Source: Christiangramia sabulilitoris (GTDB lineage: Bacteria; Bacteroidota; Bacteroidia; Flavobacteriales; Flavobacteriaceae). From it: a stretch of 64,000 nt of DNA. This document shows positions 51,818 through 60,755 of this stretch, piece by piece. The notes beneath the pieces are model-generated. The model ran no database searches. It worked only from the letters and a program-made list of their open reading frames with translations, and had not been told where the DNA came from. Made by a program: the position numbers and the translations under genes. How positions within the stretch are numbered: position 1 is the first letter of the stretch; every line of letters starts with the position of its first letter. Where the stretch lies: positions 868,001-932,000 of the forward strand of contig NZ_VHSF01000001.1 of assembly GCF_007050985.1 (NCBI RefSeq), read 5' to 3'.

Positions 51818-54800
51818 TCAGGACTTTTTCTCTACAGCGTCAGTAAGGCTGTATCCATAGAACTTTTTAAAGGAGCTGTAAAATATTTTGGGACTGGAAA
51901 ACCCAGATTTATAGGCGATCTCCATCACGTTCATATCGGTATGCTCCATCAGGTCCCGGGCATAATTTAAGCGGGTGAATTCCATAAAGTCCTGCGGAGA
52001 AAGATTCACCAGGCTTTTCAGCTTCATAAAGAGGGTATTGCTAGTGATTCCCTGTGCCGCACTAAGGTCATGGACAGAGAAATTCTCGTGCTTAATATTC
52101 TGTATTATAATATCATTCAGGCTTAGAATGAATTTCTTATCGGTTTCTGTTCTGAACTTTAATTCTGATTGATCCTTATAAGACTGTACATAAGAATTAC
52201 GCAACTCTTTTTGCCACTTCAAAATTTCTGTGATTCGGCCTAATAAATGATTTACATCAATGGGTTTCCTGATCACTTCAGTCATTTCGTCAAGCTGCAT
52301 TTCATTGATCGACTGATCTTCATCTGCTACCAGGAAAATATTTATATGATTAAGGCCAATATTACGTTTCATCATCTTTGATAACTGGAACGCATTCATA
52401 TCGGGTAAGATAGTAGCGCAGATTATAATATCAGGAAAGATCATTCCGGCTTTTTCCAGTCCTTCTTCGGCACTTCCAGCCTGATAGATCTGGCAATATT
52501 TCCCAACCTGGTTTACCAGGAAATCACGGGTTTCGGTTTCGCCCTCGATGACAAGGATCTTATTTTCGCTAATATCAGAAACCTTTTCCTGCGCCTCAAC
52601 GTTCCCGTTAGATTTATTCTCTGCCTTTAAAATAGCCGCAGCTCTTTGAGGCACTTTCCGGTATTCTTCCTTTTTATTTTTCAGCACGGCGGTGAACGTC
52701 GAGCCTTCATTCTTTTCAGTTTCATAACTAAAGCTTCCGCCTGCATTGAGAATAAGATCTTTCGCCTTTAACACATAGCGTAAACCGCTCTTATCCCTTA
52801 GACGTGGACTGGAAGTAAAAGATCTCTTCTTTTCAAGGACTTTAATATCATTTTCGGGGATTCCCCTGCCATTATCGGTGATCTGTAATTTAAGATCCCC
52901 AACGCTGGTTTCTATAAGGTTTATGATCAATTTCCCTTTCTTAAAAGAATATCCGGCACTTCCTGATATCAGGCTAAGTATAACCTTATCCAGCATCTCC
53001 ATATTGTAGAAGAATTCGGTTTCGCCCCACTGGTCATTAACGATCACTTCAAGGTCTTTCATCTTATATACCGGTTCGATATCTTTTAAAACCTTAGGCA
53101 GGTGTGCGGGCATATTGATCCTTGAGATCTCGTAAACAGAGCCCTGGTAATTAAAATTCAGGATTTGATTGAACAGGTCATCAAACCTCGCGGCATATCT
53201 TTGCAGATCTTCAGTATTTCCCTGCTCAGCTTCCGCAGAAATTTTACTCAAGGATTTTACAGCACTCTCCACGGGCTGCCTGAATTCTTTCTGGAGCTGT
53301 TCCCGTAATTCTGCCTTAGCGGCAAGATCGGCTGTTTTAGACCTTTTTATAAAAACAAAAACAAAGATCCCTGTCATGGCAAGAATTCCGATGCCCATAA
53401 AAAGGTACACGCTACTTATAGTTCCTCCAACATCTGCCACCGCAATCTTTAAAGTTTCAGGCTCTGACCAGGCAGCATCTGCCAGCTTTGCTTTTACCAT
53501 GAAAGTATAATTTCCAGGGCTAAGATTAGCATAATTGGCGCTGTTCACAGGCCCGGGTTTGCTCCAGGTACCATCAAAACCATCCAGCTTCCACGAATAC
53601 AGGATAGATCCAGGATCCAGGTGGGACTGTCCTGAAAAACTAATCATGAAGCCAGAATTTTCATCCAGTTTAATTTCTTTCTTTTTACCCAGATCAATCC
53701 TGGCATTTTCTCCTTTTTCCTTAGGCAGGATCAATGAGTTGAAATGCAGACGAGGCTTGAATTCCTGTTGAGCCAGCATTGTTTTAGGTTTAAACACATT
53801 TACACCCTTTGTGCTTCCCAAAACCAGTGAACCGTCAGGAAGCCTGGCAAATCCGGTAGTGATTTCACCTGAGGTTAACCCATTAAATTCCGTAAAAACT
53901 TTCAGATCCCGGATAGATGGTTCATAAAAAGCCAATCCTTTATCTGTAGACAGCCAGTAACCTTCCTCAGCGTTAATTCCTATTCCTGAAATATTATTGG
54001 ATGGCAAACCGTCACTCATATCCAGAACTTCCACCTCATTCTTTTCAAAATCATATAAAATAAGTCCGGCGCCCTTGGTAGCGATAAGGCCCAATCCCTG
54101 GTGGGTGATCTTCAGGTCATTGATGCCGTAGTACAGCATACTGTCCCTTGCGGTAAGTTTCTCAAGGTCGGTGATCCTGCCAGAATACGGGTCTAATGAA
54201 TGTATCCTGGATTTAGTAGCCACGATAATTTTTCGCGGTCCAAGCTCTGCAATAGCCTGTACCTCTTTAATAGGATAATTCCTGATTTGATTATTAGGGG
54301 AGATTCTGGTAATATATCCATCTTCGCCTCCAACCCATACATTCTTCTTAGCGTCTATGAAAATAGAACTGGCAGACTGGATCCTTATTTTATTGAGGGC
54401 ATCTATAGAATATTGTGCCCTTAACAAGCTGTTCACGTTTATTTTATATACACCGTCATGAGCGGTTGCCACCCACATATGTTCCCCGGCAGAAGCAAGG
54501 TCTGTGATCTCGTCTGGCCTGGACATGTTTCGCTGATAATTCAAATTCTTTAAATACTGCCAGCGATCTGTGTCAGGGTTCCAGATGCTCAATCCTTTTC
54601 CCGTTCCAAACCAAACTTTACCATTAGCGTCTGTGGCCGTTGACATCACAAAATTATCGACCAGGCTGGAATATTTCGCAGGATCGTGCAGTAATTTCCT
54701 AACCGCATGGCCGGAATAATTACTCAGGAAAAGTCCCTCCCTGGCAACCATCCATAAAAGATTTTCCCGATTGAGATGGATACTGTAAAGGCTTTCAGGA

Positions 54801-55669
54801 TAATTGGTATCATCGTGGATAAGAGTAAGATCTTTATTCAGCCTGAGTAATCCAGATCCTTTGGTAGAGACCAGAATTTCATCTTCAAAAACCTCTAATC
54901 CTGTTATTTCTGCTTTCGAAAATGCAAAGGGAATAGAATTCACTTTTTGCAGGTTCCTGAAATCTCCGTTTAGCTGGAACAGACCACTATTTGCAGTTCC
55001 CAGCAAAATACTATTATCCAGTGGCTGAATGCTGGTTATGGGAAGATCCTGGTAATAGCCCATATCGATCTTATTGAATTTACCCGACCGCCTGTCTATG
55101 GTCAAAATTCCGTTGGGACCGCCAAAAATCACTTTATTCTGAAATATAGCAATATCTGAGGCCATAGTATTTTCAGAAAGGAACCTTGATATTCCAAAAT
55201 TTGGTTTATCTGAATCGATCTTCAGTTTAAAAATTCCATTTTCTGCGGCGATCCATAATTGATTTCCGGCATCTTCTTTCATGGCATAAACCCTGCCCGT
55301 CATTCCGCTTACAAATTCGAATTCGTCCTTTTTAGAATTAAAAACGGCTATTCCCTGCTCTCCTGAAAGCCAGATCCTGTTTTTTGAATCGGTATAAGTA
55401 GAAAAATACTCCTTCCCCACTTCCCGCGGAATTCCCCGAAACTTATTGTAATCCTTGAGTTCGATGGAATTGTACCTAACCACTTTGATAGGAGTCGTGA
55501 TCCAGAGATCATTTTCATGGTTTTGCTGTATATGAACCTCTTCAGCTTTGATAAAAGGCTCTATAGCTTTAATCCTTTGAACTGAAATTGCATTCTGACC
55601 GGTTATTTTACCGGTAACCCCTAGAAGGATCACAAAGGAAAACAGAATTCTAAATCTAAAATGCCTCAA
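51818..55669 (-). CDS. hybrid two-component-like regulator (HTCS) with degenerate phosphorelay residues
   Basis: A 1283-aa protein laid out as an HTCS: signal peptide (to about 25), two beta-propeller sensor domains (about 30-640), Y_Y_Y domain (about 660-745), membrane segment (754-777), histidine-kinase-like region (about 780-1000), receiver-like domain (1038-1150) and AraC DNA-binding domain (about 1185-1283). The usual HExRTP phospho-acceptor box reads KEFRQP, with Lys794 in place of His. The N-box Asn is missing (SLISGSA). In the receiver the acidic pair is IEGE and the phospho-acceptor position in PDIIICATILP is Ala1085, not Asp. The HTH region is intact. So it is probably a signal-driven regulator working without phosphotransfer, next to the alpha-glucan cluster. 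Confidence 0.93.
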   Translation of the reverse strand: MRHFRFRILFSFVILLGVTGKITGQNAISVQRIKAIEPFIKAEEVHIQQNHENDLWITTPIKVVRYNSIELKDYNKFRGIPREVGKEYFSTYTDSKNRIWLSGEQGIAVFNSKKDEFEFVSGMTGRVYAMKEDAGNQLWIAAENGIFKLKIDSDKPNFGISRFLSENTMASDIAIFQNKVIFGGPNGILTIDRRSGKFNKIDMGYYQDLPITSIQPLDNSILLGTANSGLFQLNGDFRNLQKVNSIPFAFSKAEITGLEVFEDEILVSTKGSGLLRLNKDLTLIHDDTNYPESLYSIHLNRENLLWMVAREGLFLSNYSGHAVRKLLHDPAKYSSLVDNFVMSTATDANGKVWFGTGKGLSIWNPDTDRWQYLKNLNYQRNMSRPDEITDLASAGEHMWVATAHDGVYKINVNSLLRAQYSIDALNKIRIQSASSIFIDAKKNVWVGGEDGYITRISPNNQIRNYPIKEVQAIAELGPRKIIVATKSRIHSLDPYSGRITDLEKLTARDSMLYYGINDLKITHQGLGLIATKGAGLILYDFEKNEVEVLDMSDGLPSNNISGIGINAEEGYWLSTDKGLAFYEPSIRDLKVFTEFNGLTSGEITTGFARLPDGSLVLGSTKGVNVFKPKTMLAQQEFKPRLHFNSLILPKEKGENARIDLGKKKEIKLDENSGFMISFSGQSHLDPGSILYSWKLDGFDGTWSKPGPVNSANYANLSPGNYTFMVKAKLADAAWSEPETLKIAVADVGGTISSVYLFMGIGILAMTGIFVFVFIKRSKTADLAAKAELREQLQKEFRQPVESAVKSLSKISAEAEQGNTEDLQRYAARFDDLFNQILNFNYQGSVYEISRINMPAHLPKVLKDIEPVYKMKDLEVIVNDQWGETEFFYNMEMLDKVILSLISGSAGYSFKKGKLIINLIETSVGDLKLQITDNGRGIPENDIKVLEKKRSFTSSPRLRDKSGLRYVLKAKDLILNAGGSFSYETEKNEGSTFTAVLKNKKEEYRKVPQRAAAILKAENKSNGNVEAQEKVSDISENKILVIEGETETRDFLVNQVGKYCQIYQAGSAEEGLEKAGMIFPDIIICATILPDMNAFQLSKMMKRNIGLNHINIFLVADEDQSINEMQLDEMTEVIRKPIDVNHLLGRITEILKWQKELRNSYVQSYKDQSELKFRTETDKKFILSLNDIIIQNIKHENFSVHDLSAAQGITSNTLFMKLKSLVNLSPQDFMEFTRLNYARDLMEHTDMNVMEIAYKSGFSSPKIFYSSFKKFYGYSLTDAVEKKS

Positions 55670-55814
55670 ATCTTAAATTTTAAAGTGTGAAAACATTGTT
55701 AATTTAGGAAATATCAATATTACAAGATGCTGTTTTAGAGAGTTTTAAAACCAATTTATTAATACGATATCAACAAATTAGAGAAAGTATTTTCTTACGA
55801 GGTAAAACCAGGCA

Positions 55815-55860
55815 TAAAAAAAGGCTAATTGACATACAAACGCATATTCAGTTAGCCTTT
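55815..55860 (-). terminator. intrinsic terminator on the minus strand
   Basis: TTAGCCTTT / AAAGGCTAA 9-bp stem with a 23-nt loop and seven T on the minus strand. Confidence 0.8.
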
Positions 55861-55892
55861 AAGTCATCGTTTTACGGAACGACAACATATTA
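55817..55892 (-). ncRNA. candidate small transcript or attenuator upstream of the HTCS gene
   Basis: Predicted start near 55885 from the promoter-like pair; contains a short imperfect hairpin (GTCGTT ... AACGATGAC) and ends at the intrinsic terminator AAAGGCTAA / TTAGCCTTT with seven T. It lies 150 bases upstream of the regulator start on the same strand, so it could be a stand-alone RNA of about 70 nt or an attenuator. Sequence evidence only. Confidence 0.3.
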
Positions 55893-55920
55893 AAGATACG
55901 GAGTGATTTCGGCAAATCAA
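55891..55920 (-). promoter_or_regulatory. promoter-like pair of the candidate small RNA
   Basis: On the minus strand TTG (55918-55920), exactly 19 bases, TATCTTTA (55891-55898): one mismatch from TTG-N19-TAnnTTTG. Confidence 0.4.
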
Positions 55921-55940
55921 ATCCAATTCGGATAAAAGAC

Positions 55941-55962
55941 AAAAAATACGGGTTTTCCCGTA
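55941..55962 (-). terminator. terminator after the 45-aa peptide gene
   Basis: TACGGG / CCCGTA stem with a 4-nt loop followed by six T on the minus strand, four bases past the stop codon. Confidence 0.75.
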
Positions 55963-55966
55963 GTAC

Positions 55967-56104
55967 CTAATTCTTTTTTTTGCGATCATTCCGCATCATA
56001 CTGTTAACCACTAACATAAGGGCAATACATACAATGCCGAAGAAAAGCATAATTATAGTCCCCAGGGTCCAGTTCACCAGCGGCAGTAAATATTGGTATA
56101 ACAT
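55967..56104 (-). CDS. 45-aa single-pass membrane peptide
   Basis: ATG at 56102-56104, TAG at 55967-55969. It starts MLYQYLLPLVNWTLGTII; the hydrophobic part spans about residues 10-35 and the end is basic (MRNDRKKKN), suggesting a cytoplasmic C-terminus. It follows the 60-codon gene fragment by three bases and has its own terminator, so it was probably the last gene of an operon with that now truncated gene. Unrecognised. Confidence 0.6.
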   Translation of the reverse strand: MLYQYLLPLVNWTLGTIIMLFFGIVCIALMLVVNSMMRNDRKKKN

Positions 56105-56107
56105 AGA

Positions 56108-56290
56108 TCAAGATTTGGTACCATGATCAAATTCCAGAAGTTTCTCCTTAATATCCTCGTTCTCTAAGTAATCATACTTTCCTTCTCTTAGGCTGGGTGA
56201 AATACCCGGGGCATTTTCCAGATCGTAATAATAGTCTGGCAAGTATCTCGTAAACCGTCTTACACCCGGTGCAACAAAACGTGGACAGTT
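56108..56290 (-). pseudogene. 3' end of an unidentified gene, fused to truncated deoD
   Basis: A 60-codon open frame without a start, in the same frame as and directly after the stop of the deoD fragment. It reads NCPRFVAPGVRRFTRYLPDY ... and ends LLEFDHGTKS. It looks like a genuine protein C-terminus (aromatic and charged, good codon pattern) followed three bases later by the 45-aa gene. The parent family is not recognised. A deletion that removed the end of deoD and the start of this gene is the simplest explanation. Confidence 0.6.
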
Positions 56291-56557
56291 TTACAACTGA
56301 AGTTGGCGCAGGAGGCCGTATTCATTTATGAGTTCATGCGCGTAGATCATTGCAGAGGGAATACCCATCCCGGTTCCCTGTACAGAAACCTTCCTTCCCT
56401 TATAGGTTCCGGTATAGCCAAGCATTCCTCTTATCTCATTATAGCAAAAACTGTCTTCCAGAAAGGTTTCAGCGATCCATTTGGCACGCAGGGGATCACC
56501 AGGAAGTAAAATAGTTTCAGCAATTTCGCCTTTTTTTGCTGCGATATGTATACTCAT
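56291..56557 (-). pseudogene. deoD: purine-nucleoside phosphorylase, truncated
   Basis: The frame begins [20 protein letters not shown], an excellent match to DeoD, and continues through [52 protein letters not shown], but stops after 88 residues where about 235 are expected. The last residues (GLLRQLQL) replace the expected NLIRVGTCG segment. The phosphate-binding start is intact but the nucleoside-binding C-terminal half is gone, so it should be inactive. It starts 11 bases into the upstream region of overlap with deoC and was once part of a deoC-deoD salvage operon. Confidence 0.88.
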
Positions 56558-56567
56558 ATAGTCGTAT

Positions 56568-57206
56568 TTATGAAATGATCTTAATTCCCGAAGATGTCCC
56601 GATACGGTCTGCTCCAAGGGAAATATATTCTCTGGCTGTTTCAGCATCTCTAATGCCACCAGAAGCCTTGATTTTTATTTTATCTCCAATTGCCTGCTTC
56701 ATGATCTTTACATCGTTTGTACTGGCGCCACGGCTTCCAAACCCGGTAGAGGTTTTTACAAAATCTGCTCCTGCCTCCGCGACCAGTTTACTTGCGGTCA
56801 AAATTTCATCACTTGTTAAATAACAGGTTTCAATAATCACCTTGAGGATCCTACCATCTATTGCTTTTTTAACCGCAGCGATCTCTTCCTTTACACTTTT
56901 CAATTTCCCGTCCAGCAGGAAACCGATATTTATCACCATATCTATTTCATCTGCGCCTTCTTTTGCCGCCAGTCGTGCTTCAAAAACTTTAGCTTCAGTT
57001 GAGGTAGCTCCCAGGGGAAATCCAATGGTAGCGGCCAGTTTTACCCGGGAATCCTTTAAGCTGGCTTTGGCATGTGGAACATATGAACTATTCACGCAGA
57101 CGGCATAGAATCCATAGGTTTTTGCTTCCCTGCAGAGCCGTTCAATCTGCTCTTCCGTAGCATTTGCAGCTAATAAAGTATGATCTATATAGTTTTTTAA
57201 TTCCAT
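56568..57206 (-). CDS. deoC: deoxyribose-phosphate aldolase
   Basis: A 212-aa class I aldolase converting deoxyribose 5-phosphate to acetaldehyde and glyceraldehyde 3-phosphate. Signature segments: [51 protein letters not shown], the Schiff-base Lys in [15 protein letters not shown] and the second Lys in [13 protein letters not shown]. Complete. The truncated deoD follows 10 bases later. Confidence 0.96.
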   Translation of the reverse strand: MELKNYIDHTLLAANATEEQIERLCREAKTYGFYAVCVNSSYVPHAKASLKDSRVKLAATIGFPLGATSTEAKVFEARLAAKEGADEIDMVINIGFLLDGKLKSVKEEIAAVKKAIDGRILKVIIETCYLTSDEILTASKLVAEAGADFVKTSTGFGSRGASTNDVKIMKQAIGDKIKIKASGGIRDAETAREYISLGADRIGTSSGIKIIS

Positions 57207-57229
57207 GAATTCCGGTTAAATAATGCACT

Positions 57230-57237
57230 CAAATATA
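57230..57237 (-). promoter_or_regulatory. promoter -7 element of deoC
   Basis: TATATTTG on the minus strand matches TAnnTTTG, 24 bases before the ATG. Confidence 0.6.
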
Positions 57238-57431
57238 TAAACATTAATTGATGAGGATTTCTAAGAAGTTTCAAAAATAGCATAGGTATCTTAATTGAAA
57301 TATGACCGTTATCATCATCTGAATTAACCACAGGATTTATCGCAGGATGCTGTGAAATGTCAATTTTGACGATCCTGATGCTGCGTTTAATTATTTATTT
57401 TTATTTTAGAACACCTCTTAAAAGTTTCGAA

Positions 57432-58190
57432 ATGAAATTAGATGAAAGTGATTATCTTATCATTAACTACGAAAAAGAGAATGATTGCTTCGTTCAGTTT
57501 TGGAAAAAATCTCCAGAGTCCTTTGCTGTACTTAAAAAGGAATTCCTGAATTTCAGATCTTATTACGAAAAATATACTCCATCCAAGACACTGTGGTTGC
57601 AGCAAAATTTTCAGTTAGAGGTCAATAAGGAAATGCATCAATGGATCGAGGAAAATATCAATAAACCTGGTGTAGAATGGGGAAATGAAAAGGTAGCATT
57701 TGTGGTAGGAAAAGATGTTTTAGTACACTTAAGTGTGATGAATTATTTCGAAGAGCAGAATTCTGTAATTCATCCGGTACATTTTGCATCTGAAAAAGAA
57801 GCGCGTGAATGGCTTAATGGTAATATAAACCATACAAAAATTGACAGCCAGATCAAGATCCTTTTTGAAGGGGTGGACGACGAAGGAAATTCTATTATAA
57901 AGATCAAGAGGGCTTCCAGCGATATAGCCAATACTATTATGTCCTTTGGTCATCTTTTGGAAGAAAACAATTTCCTGAAATCCAATATTGCCAATTATGC
58001 GAAACTCACTAAAAGAGAGAAAGAGATCATGGTGATCTTTGCCCAGGGGCTGCGCCAAAAGGAAGTAGCAGATAGATTATTTATATCTATTGAAACCCTA
58101 AGAACACATTGGAAAAATATCAAAAAGAAACTGAATATTAAATCAGTGGCAGATGTGATCAAATATGTCAATTCTTTTGATATGAATTAG
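57432..58190 (+). CDS. LuxR-type transcriptional regulator
   Basis: A 252-aa protein with a C-terminal LuxR/GerE helix-turn-helix (about residues 190-250: LTKREKEIMVIFAQGLRQKEVADRLFISIETLRTHWKNI and KKLNIKSVADVIKY; quoted in parts). The N-terminal 140 residues look like a SpoIIAA/STAS-like fold (VAFVVGKDVLVHLSVMNYF ... EKEAREWLNG), a domain seen in other small Bacteroidetes regulators. The ATG at 57432 is preferred to one 25 codons upstream, which would add a non-conserved hydrophobic leader. Target genes unknown; divergent from deoC. Confidence 0.85.
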   Translation: MKLDESDYLIINYEKENDCFVQFWKKSPESFAVLKKEFLNFRSYYEKYTPSKTLWLQQNFQLEVNKEMHQWIEENINKPGVEWGNEKVAFVVGKDVLVHLSVMNYFEEQNSVIHPVHFASEKEAREWLNGNINHTKIDSQIKILFEGVDDEGNSIIKIKRASSDIANTIMSFGHLLEENNFLKSNIANYAKLTKREKEIMVIFAQGLRQKEVADRLFISIETLRTHWKNIKKKLNIKSVADVIKYVNSFDMN

Positions 58191-58209
58191 AATTTATATT
58201 AACCGGTTA

Positions 58210-59577
58210 CTACACGGTCATAGAAAACAATTGCCCTTCAGCCTTCTTTCTTTGCATTCTCCGGTCAAAGGCCATACAGATATTGCGCACGAAAGGTCTT
58301 CCTTTTTCGGTGACTTTAATATAATTACTATCAATCTCAAGGAGCCCATCATTTTGCATTTCCATTAAACTGACCAAAACTTCGGGTAATCCATCAAAAA
58401 ACCTGTCTCGGGAATACCATGAAGTTTCGAGTTTACACATAATATTTAAAATATGCCGGCGAATCACCAGATCTTCGTTGTCTAAAATATGACCTTTAAA
58501 AACAGGTAATATTTCCTTGTTTATCAGGTTTTGATATTCTTCAACGGTCTTTACATTCTGGGCAAAACCGTACCAACTATCGCTAATAGATGAAATACCC
58601 AGTCCTATCATCAATTTGGTTTTTGAGCTGGTATATCCCATAAAGTTCCTGTGAACGTTCCTGCTCACGACCGACTCGTAAAGACTATCTGTTACAAGAG
58701 CAAAATGATCCATCCCAATTTCAACATATCCCGCCTCCAGCAACATTTTTTTTCCTGTTTCATATTGTGACCTTTTCTCATCAGCTGTAGGCAGATTGGC
58801 GTCACTAAAGCCTCTCTGTCCATTTCCTTTAATCCATGGGACATGAGCATAACTATAAAACGCAATGCGGTCTGGCATCAGCTCTTTTGTTTTTTCAATA
58901 GTATGTACAATATGTGCCTCTGTCTGAAATGGCAAGCCGAATATAATATCATGGCCAATAGAAGAGAACCCGGCTTCCCTTGCCATATCGGTGGCATTTT
59001 TTACATGTTCAAATGGCTGAATCCTATGAATGGCTTTCTGAACGCTTAAGTTATAATCCTGCACGCCATAGCTAACACGGCTGAAACCTAACCTGGCTAA
59101 AATCTCCAGATGTCTTTTAGTGGTATTATTTGGATGCCCTTCAAAGCTCATTTCAAATTTCTGAGATCGTACAGCCTTCTCGAATATCCCATCTATGAGG
59201 AGTTTCAGATTTTCAGGAGAAAAGAAGGTTGGGGTACCTCCGCCCAGATGAATCTCTTTTATCACCGGTTTTGCAGGAAACAATTCTGTATATAATTCCC
59301 ATTCTTTAAGTACTGAATTTATATAGGGATCTTCTACGCTATGATTTTTGGTGATCCTTTTATTGCAACCACAAAAAGTACACAGGCTTTCACAAAACGG
59401 CAGATGTATATACAGGCTGATGCCTTCTGAATGGTTACTTTCCTTAAAACTCCTTATGAATGAAGTTTTCCAGTGATTAGTAGAGAAAGTGTTTTCATCC
59501 CAGTAGGGAACGGTTGGATAACTGGTATACCTGGGTCCCGGTACATTGTATTTACCTATTAGTTCTGAAGCTGCCAT
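58210..59577 (-). CDS. hemN: oxygen-independent coproporphyrinogen III dehydrogenase
   Basis: A 455-aa radical SAM enzyme of haem synthesis. The iron-sulfur motif CESLCTFCGCNK (CxxxCxxC plus the extra Cys of HemN) is in LYIHLPFCESLC; GGGTPTFF, RVSYGVQDYN and IGHDIIFGLPFQT follow, and FAKTGFSR-type anaerobic motifs continue to the HemN C-terminal domain. Cytosolic. A TAnnTTTG element is at 59597-59604. Confidence 0.96.
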   Translation of the reverse strand: MAASELIGKYNVPGPRYTSYPTVPYWDENTFSTNHWKTSFIRSFKESNHSEGISLYIHLPFCESLCTFCGCNKRITKNHSVEDPYINSVLKEWELYTELFPAKPVIKEIHLGGGTPTFFSPENLKLLIDGIFEKAVRSQKFEMSFEGHPNNTTKRHLEILARLGFSRVSYGVQDYNLSVQKAIHRIQPFEHVKNATDMAREAGFSSIGHDIIFGLPFQTEAHIVHTIEKTKELMPDRIAFYSYAHVPWIKGNGQRGFSDANLPTADEKRSQYETGKKMLLEAGYVEIGMDHFALVTDSLYESVVSRNVHRNFMGYTSSKTKLMIGLGISSISDSWYGFAQNVKTVEEYQNLINKEILPVFKGHILDNEDLVIRRHILNIMCKLETSWYSRDRFFDGLPEVLVSLMEMQNDGLLEIDSNYIKVTEKGRPFVRNICMAFDRRMQRKKAEGQLFSMTV

Positions 59578-59596
59578 AATTAAAAGTATCTGGCGC

Positions 59597-59604
59597 CAAA
59601 ACTA
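59597..59604 (-). promoter_or_regulatory. promoter -7 element of hemN
   Basis: TAGTTTTG on the minus strand matches TAnnTTTG, 20 bases before the ATG. The nearby palindrome GGCGCC is too short to call an operator. Confidence 0.55.
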
Positions 59605-59660
59605 AATTCAGTCAAATAAATGAAAAATGATTTTGGTCAGCTTTAGGTGAAAGCCTGCAT

Positions 59661-60287
59661 TTAAAGCTCTAGTTTATCCAGTTCAATAATCCCGGTACCG
59701 GTTATACTTACCGAAATCCACAATTCATGTTCGCCAGCTTTTAGATTGGATATTTCCAGTTTATCTAAAGAACCTATTAGGTGCACGCCTTCTTTCGCCT
59801 CAAGTTTATTCTCAAGTTTTTCATTTAGAGATCCCACTTTTTCTTCGATATGGGGCATCAGGTTGAAATTCATTTTCTTCCTGAGTTTCTCATACATCCA
59901 TTTGTTCACTACCGTCTCCAGCAGTTTATCTGCGAACCAGTTGTTAGTCTTTCCATCTATCTCGTATTCCCTTAATGCAATATGTTGCAATTCGCGGTCC
60001 AGATCTAGAGCGGCATGAAAATATATTTGAACCCGTTTATTTTTAAAAAAACTGGTGAGCGTTTGCAGGCTGATATTCAAACGCAGATCGAAACCTTCCC
60101 ATTCGCTTTTTTCTATGGAAACATCCAGGATCTGGGCATAATTGGATTTGTTGCCTTCAGAATCTTCTTTACTAATGATCTCCCCGATAAGCTTTTCTTT
60201 CAGATACTTATCCAGAACGGGGTATCCAATAATAACGGGAATGGTAATCTTGATATTCTGATCATTATTTTCCTCTTTCACTAGCAT
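59661..60287 (-). CDS. DUF4403-like protein
   Basis: A 208-aa protein with no signal peptide. It has alternating beta-strand/amphipathic character, as in DUF4403/BPI-like lipid-binding folds: ITIPVIIGYPVLDKYLKEKL at the start and GVHLIGSLDKLEISNLKAGE near the end. DUF4403 proteins are usually about 450 aa; this is roughly one repeat. Function unknown. It lies 24 bases downstream of the MgtC gene on the same strand. Confidence 0.7.
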   Translation of the reverse strand: MLVKEENNDQNIKITIPVIIGYPVLDKYLKEKLIGEIISKEDSEGNKSNYAQILDVSIEKSEWEGFDLRLNISLQTLTSFFKNKRVQIYFHAALDLDRELQHIALREYEIDGKTNNWFADKLLETVVNKWMYEKLRKKMNFNLMPHIEEKVGSLNEKLENKLEAKEGVHLIGSLDKLEISNLKAGEHELWISVSITGTGIIELDKLEL

Positions 60288-60311
60288 ATATCCTGAGATT
60301 TAAATACAAAT

Positions 60312-60755
60312 CTATTCATTCTTATCTGCATGACGCTTTACCTTAACATTCAAATAACCGAATACCAGGTTTATGATGACCACGAAAATAGTGAAGACCA
60401 AAAGAGGCAAATAAAGTCCGAATCCCGCAAAACAGCCGGCAGCAGCACTACACCAGATAGTAGCAGCGGTGGCCAGACCTTCTACTTTTTTCCCATCCTG
60501 TCCATGCAGGATCACCCCGGCCCCCAGGAAACCTACTCCTACAACCACCTGTCCAACAATACGGGTCATATCTGTGCCACCGGAATCCTGAAAAATAAGA
60601 GATATAATGATAAATGCAGAAGCACCTAATGCAACGAGCATGTTAGTTTTTAAGCCTGCAGGTTTTCCTTTAAATTGCCTTTCTAATCCCATTAGTAAAC
60701 CGGCGAATGCACCGGCTCCGGTTTTAAGGATAAATTCTGTGATATCTATTTCCAT
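60312..60755 (-). CDS. MgtC/SapB family membrane protein
   Basis: A 147-aa protein with four membrane segments. Family motifs: GAGAFAGLLMGLERQFKGKPAGLKTNMLVALGA, GVGFLGAGVILH and TAATIWCSAAAGCFAGFG (quoted in parts). MgtC proteins are linked to Mg2+ limitation and F-ATPase control in other bacteria; the C-terminal regulatory domain is absent here, as in the short SapB form. Probably co-transcribed with the DUF4403 gene. Confidence 0.92.
   Translation of the reverse strand: MEIDITEFILKTGAGAFAGLLMGLERQFKGKPAGLKTNMLVALGASAFIIISLIFQDSGGTDMTRIVGQVVVGVGFLGAGVILHGQDGKKVEGLATAATIWCSAAAGCFAGFGLYLPLLVFTIFVVIINLVFGYLNVKVKRHADKNE

Larger units (their letters stand above)
55670..55966. other. intergenic leader of the regulator gene with a possible small transcript
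   Basis: Two terminator-like hairpins (55820-55860 and 55947-55962) and, between them on the minus strand, a promoter-like pair TTG, 19 bases, TATCTTTA (55891-55920). A 9-codon frame starting ATGTTGTCG follows (about 55863-55886). Nothing longer is coding. Confidence 0.4.
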
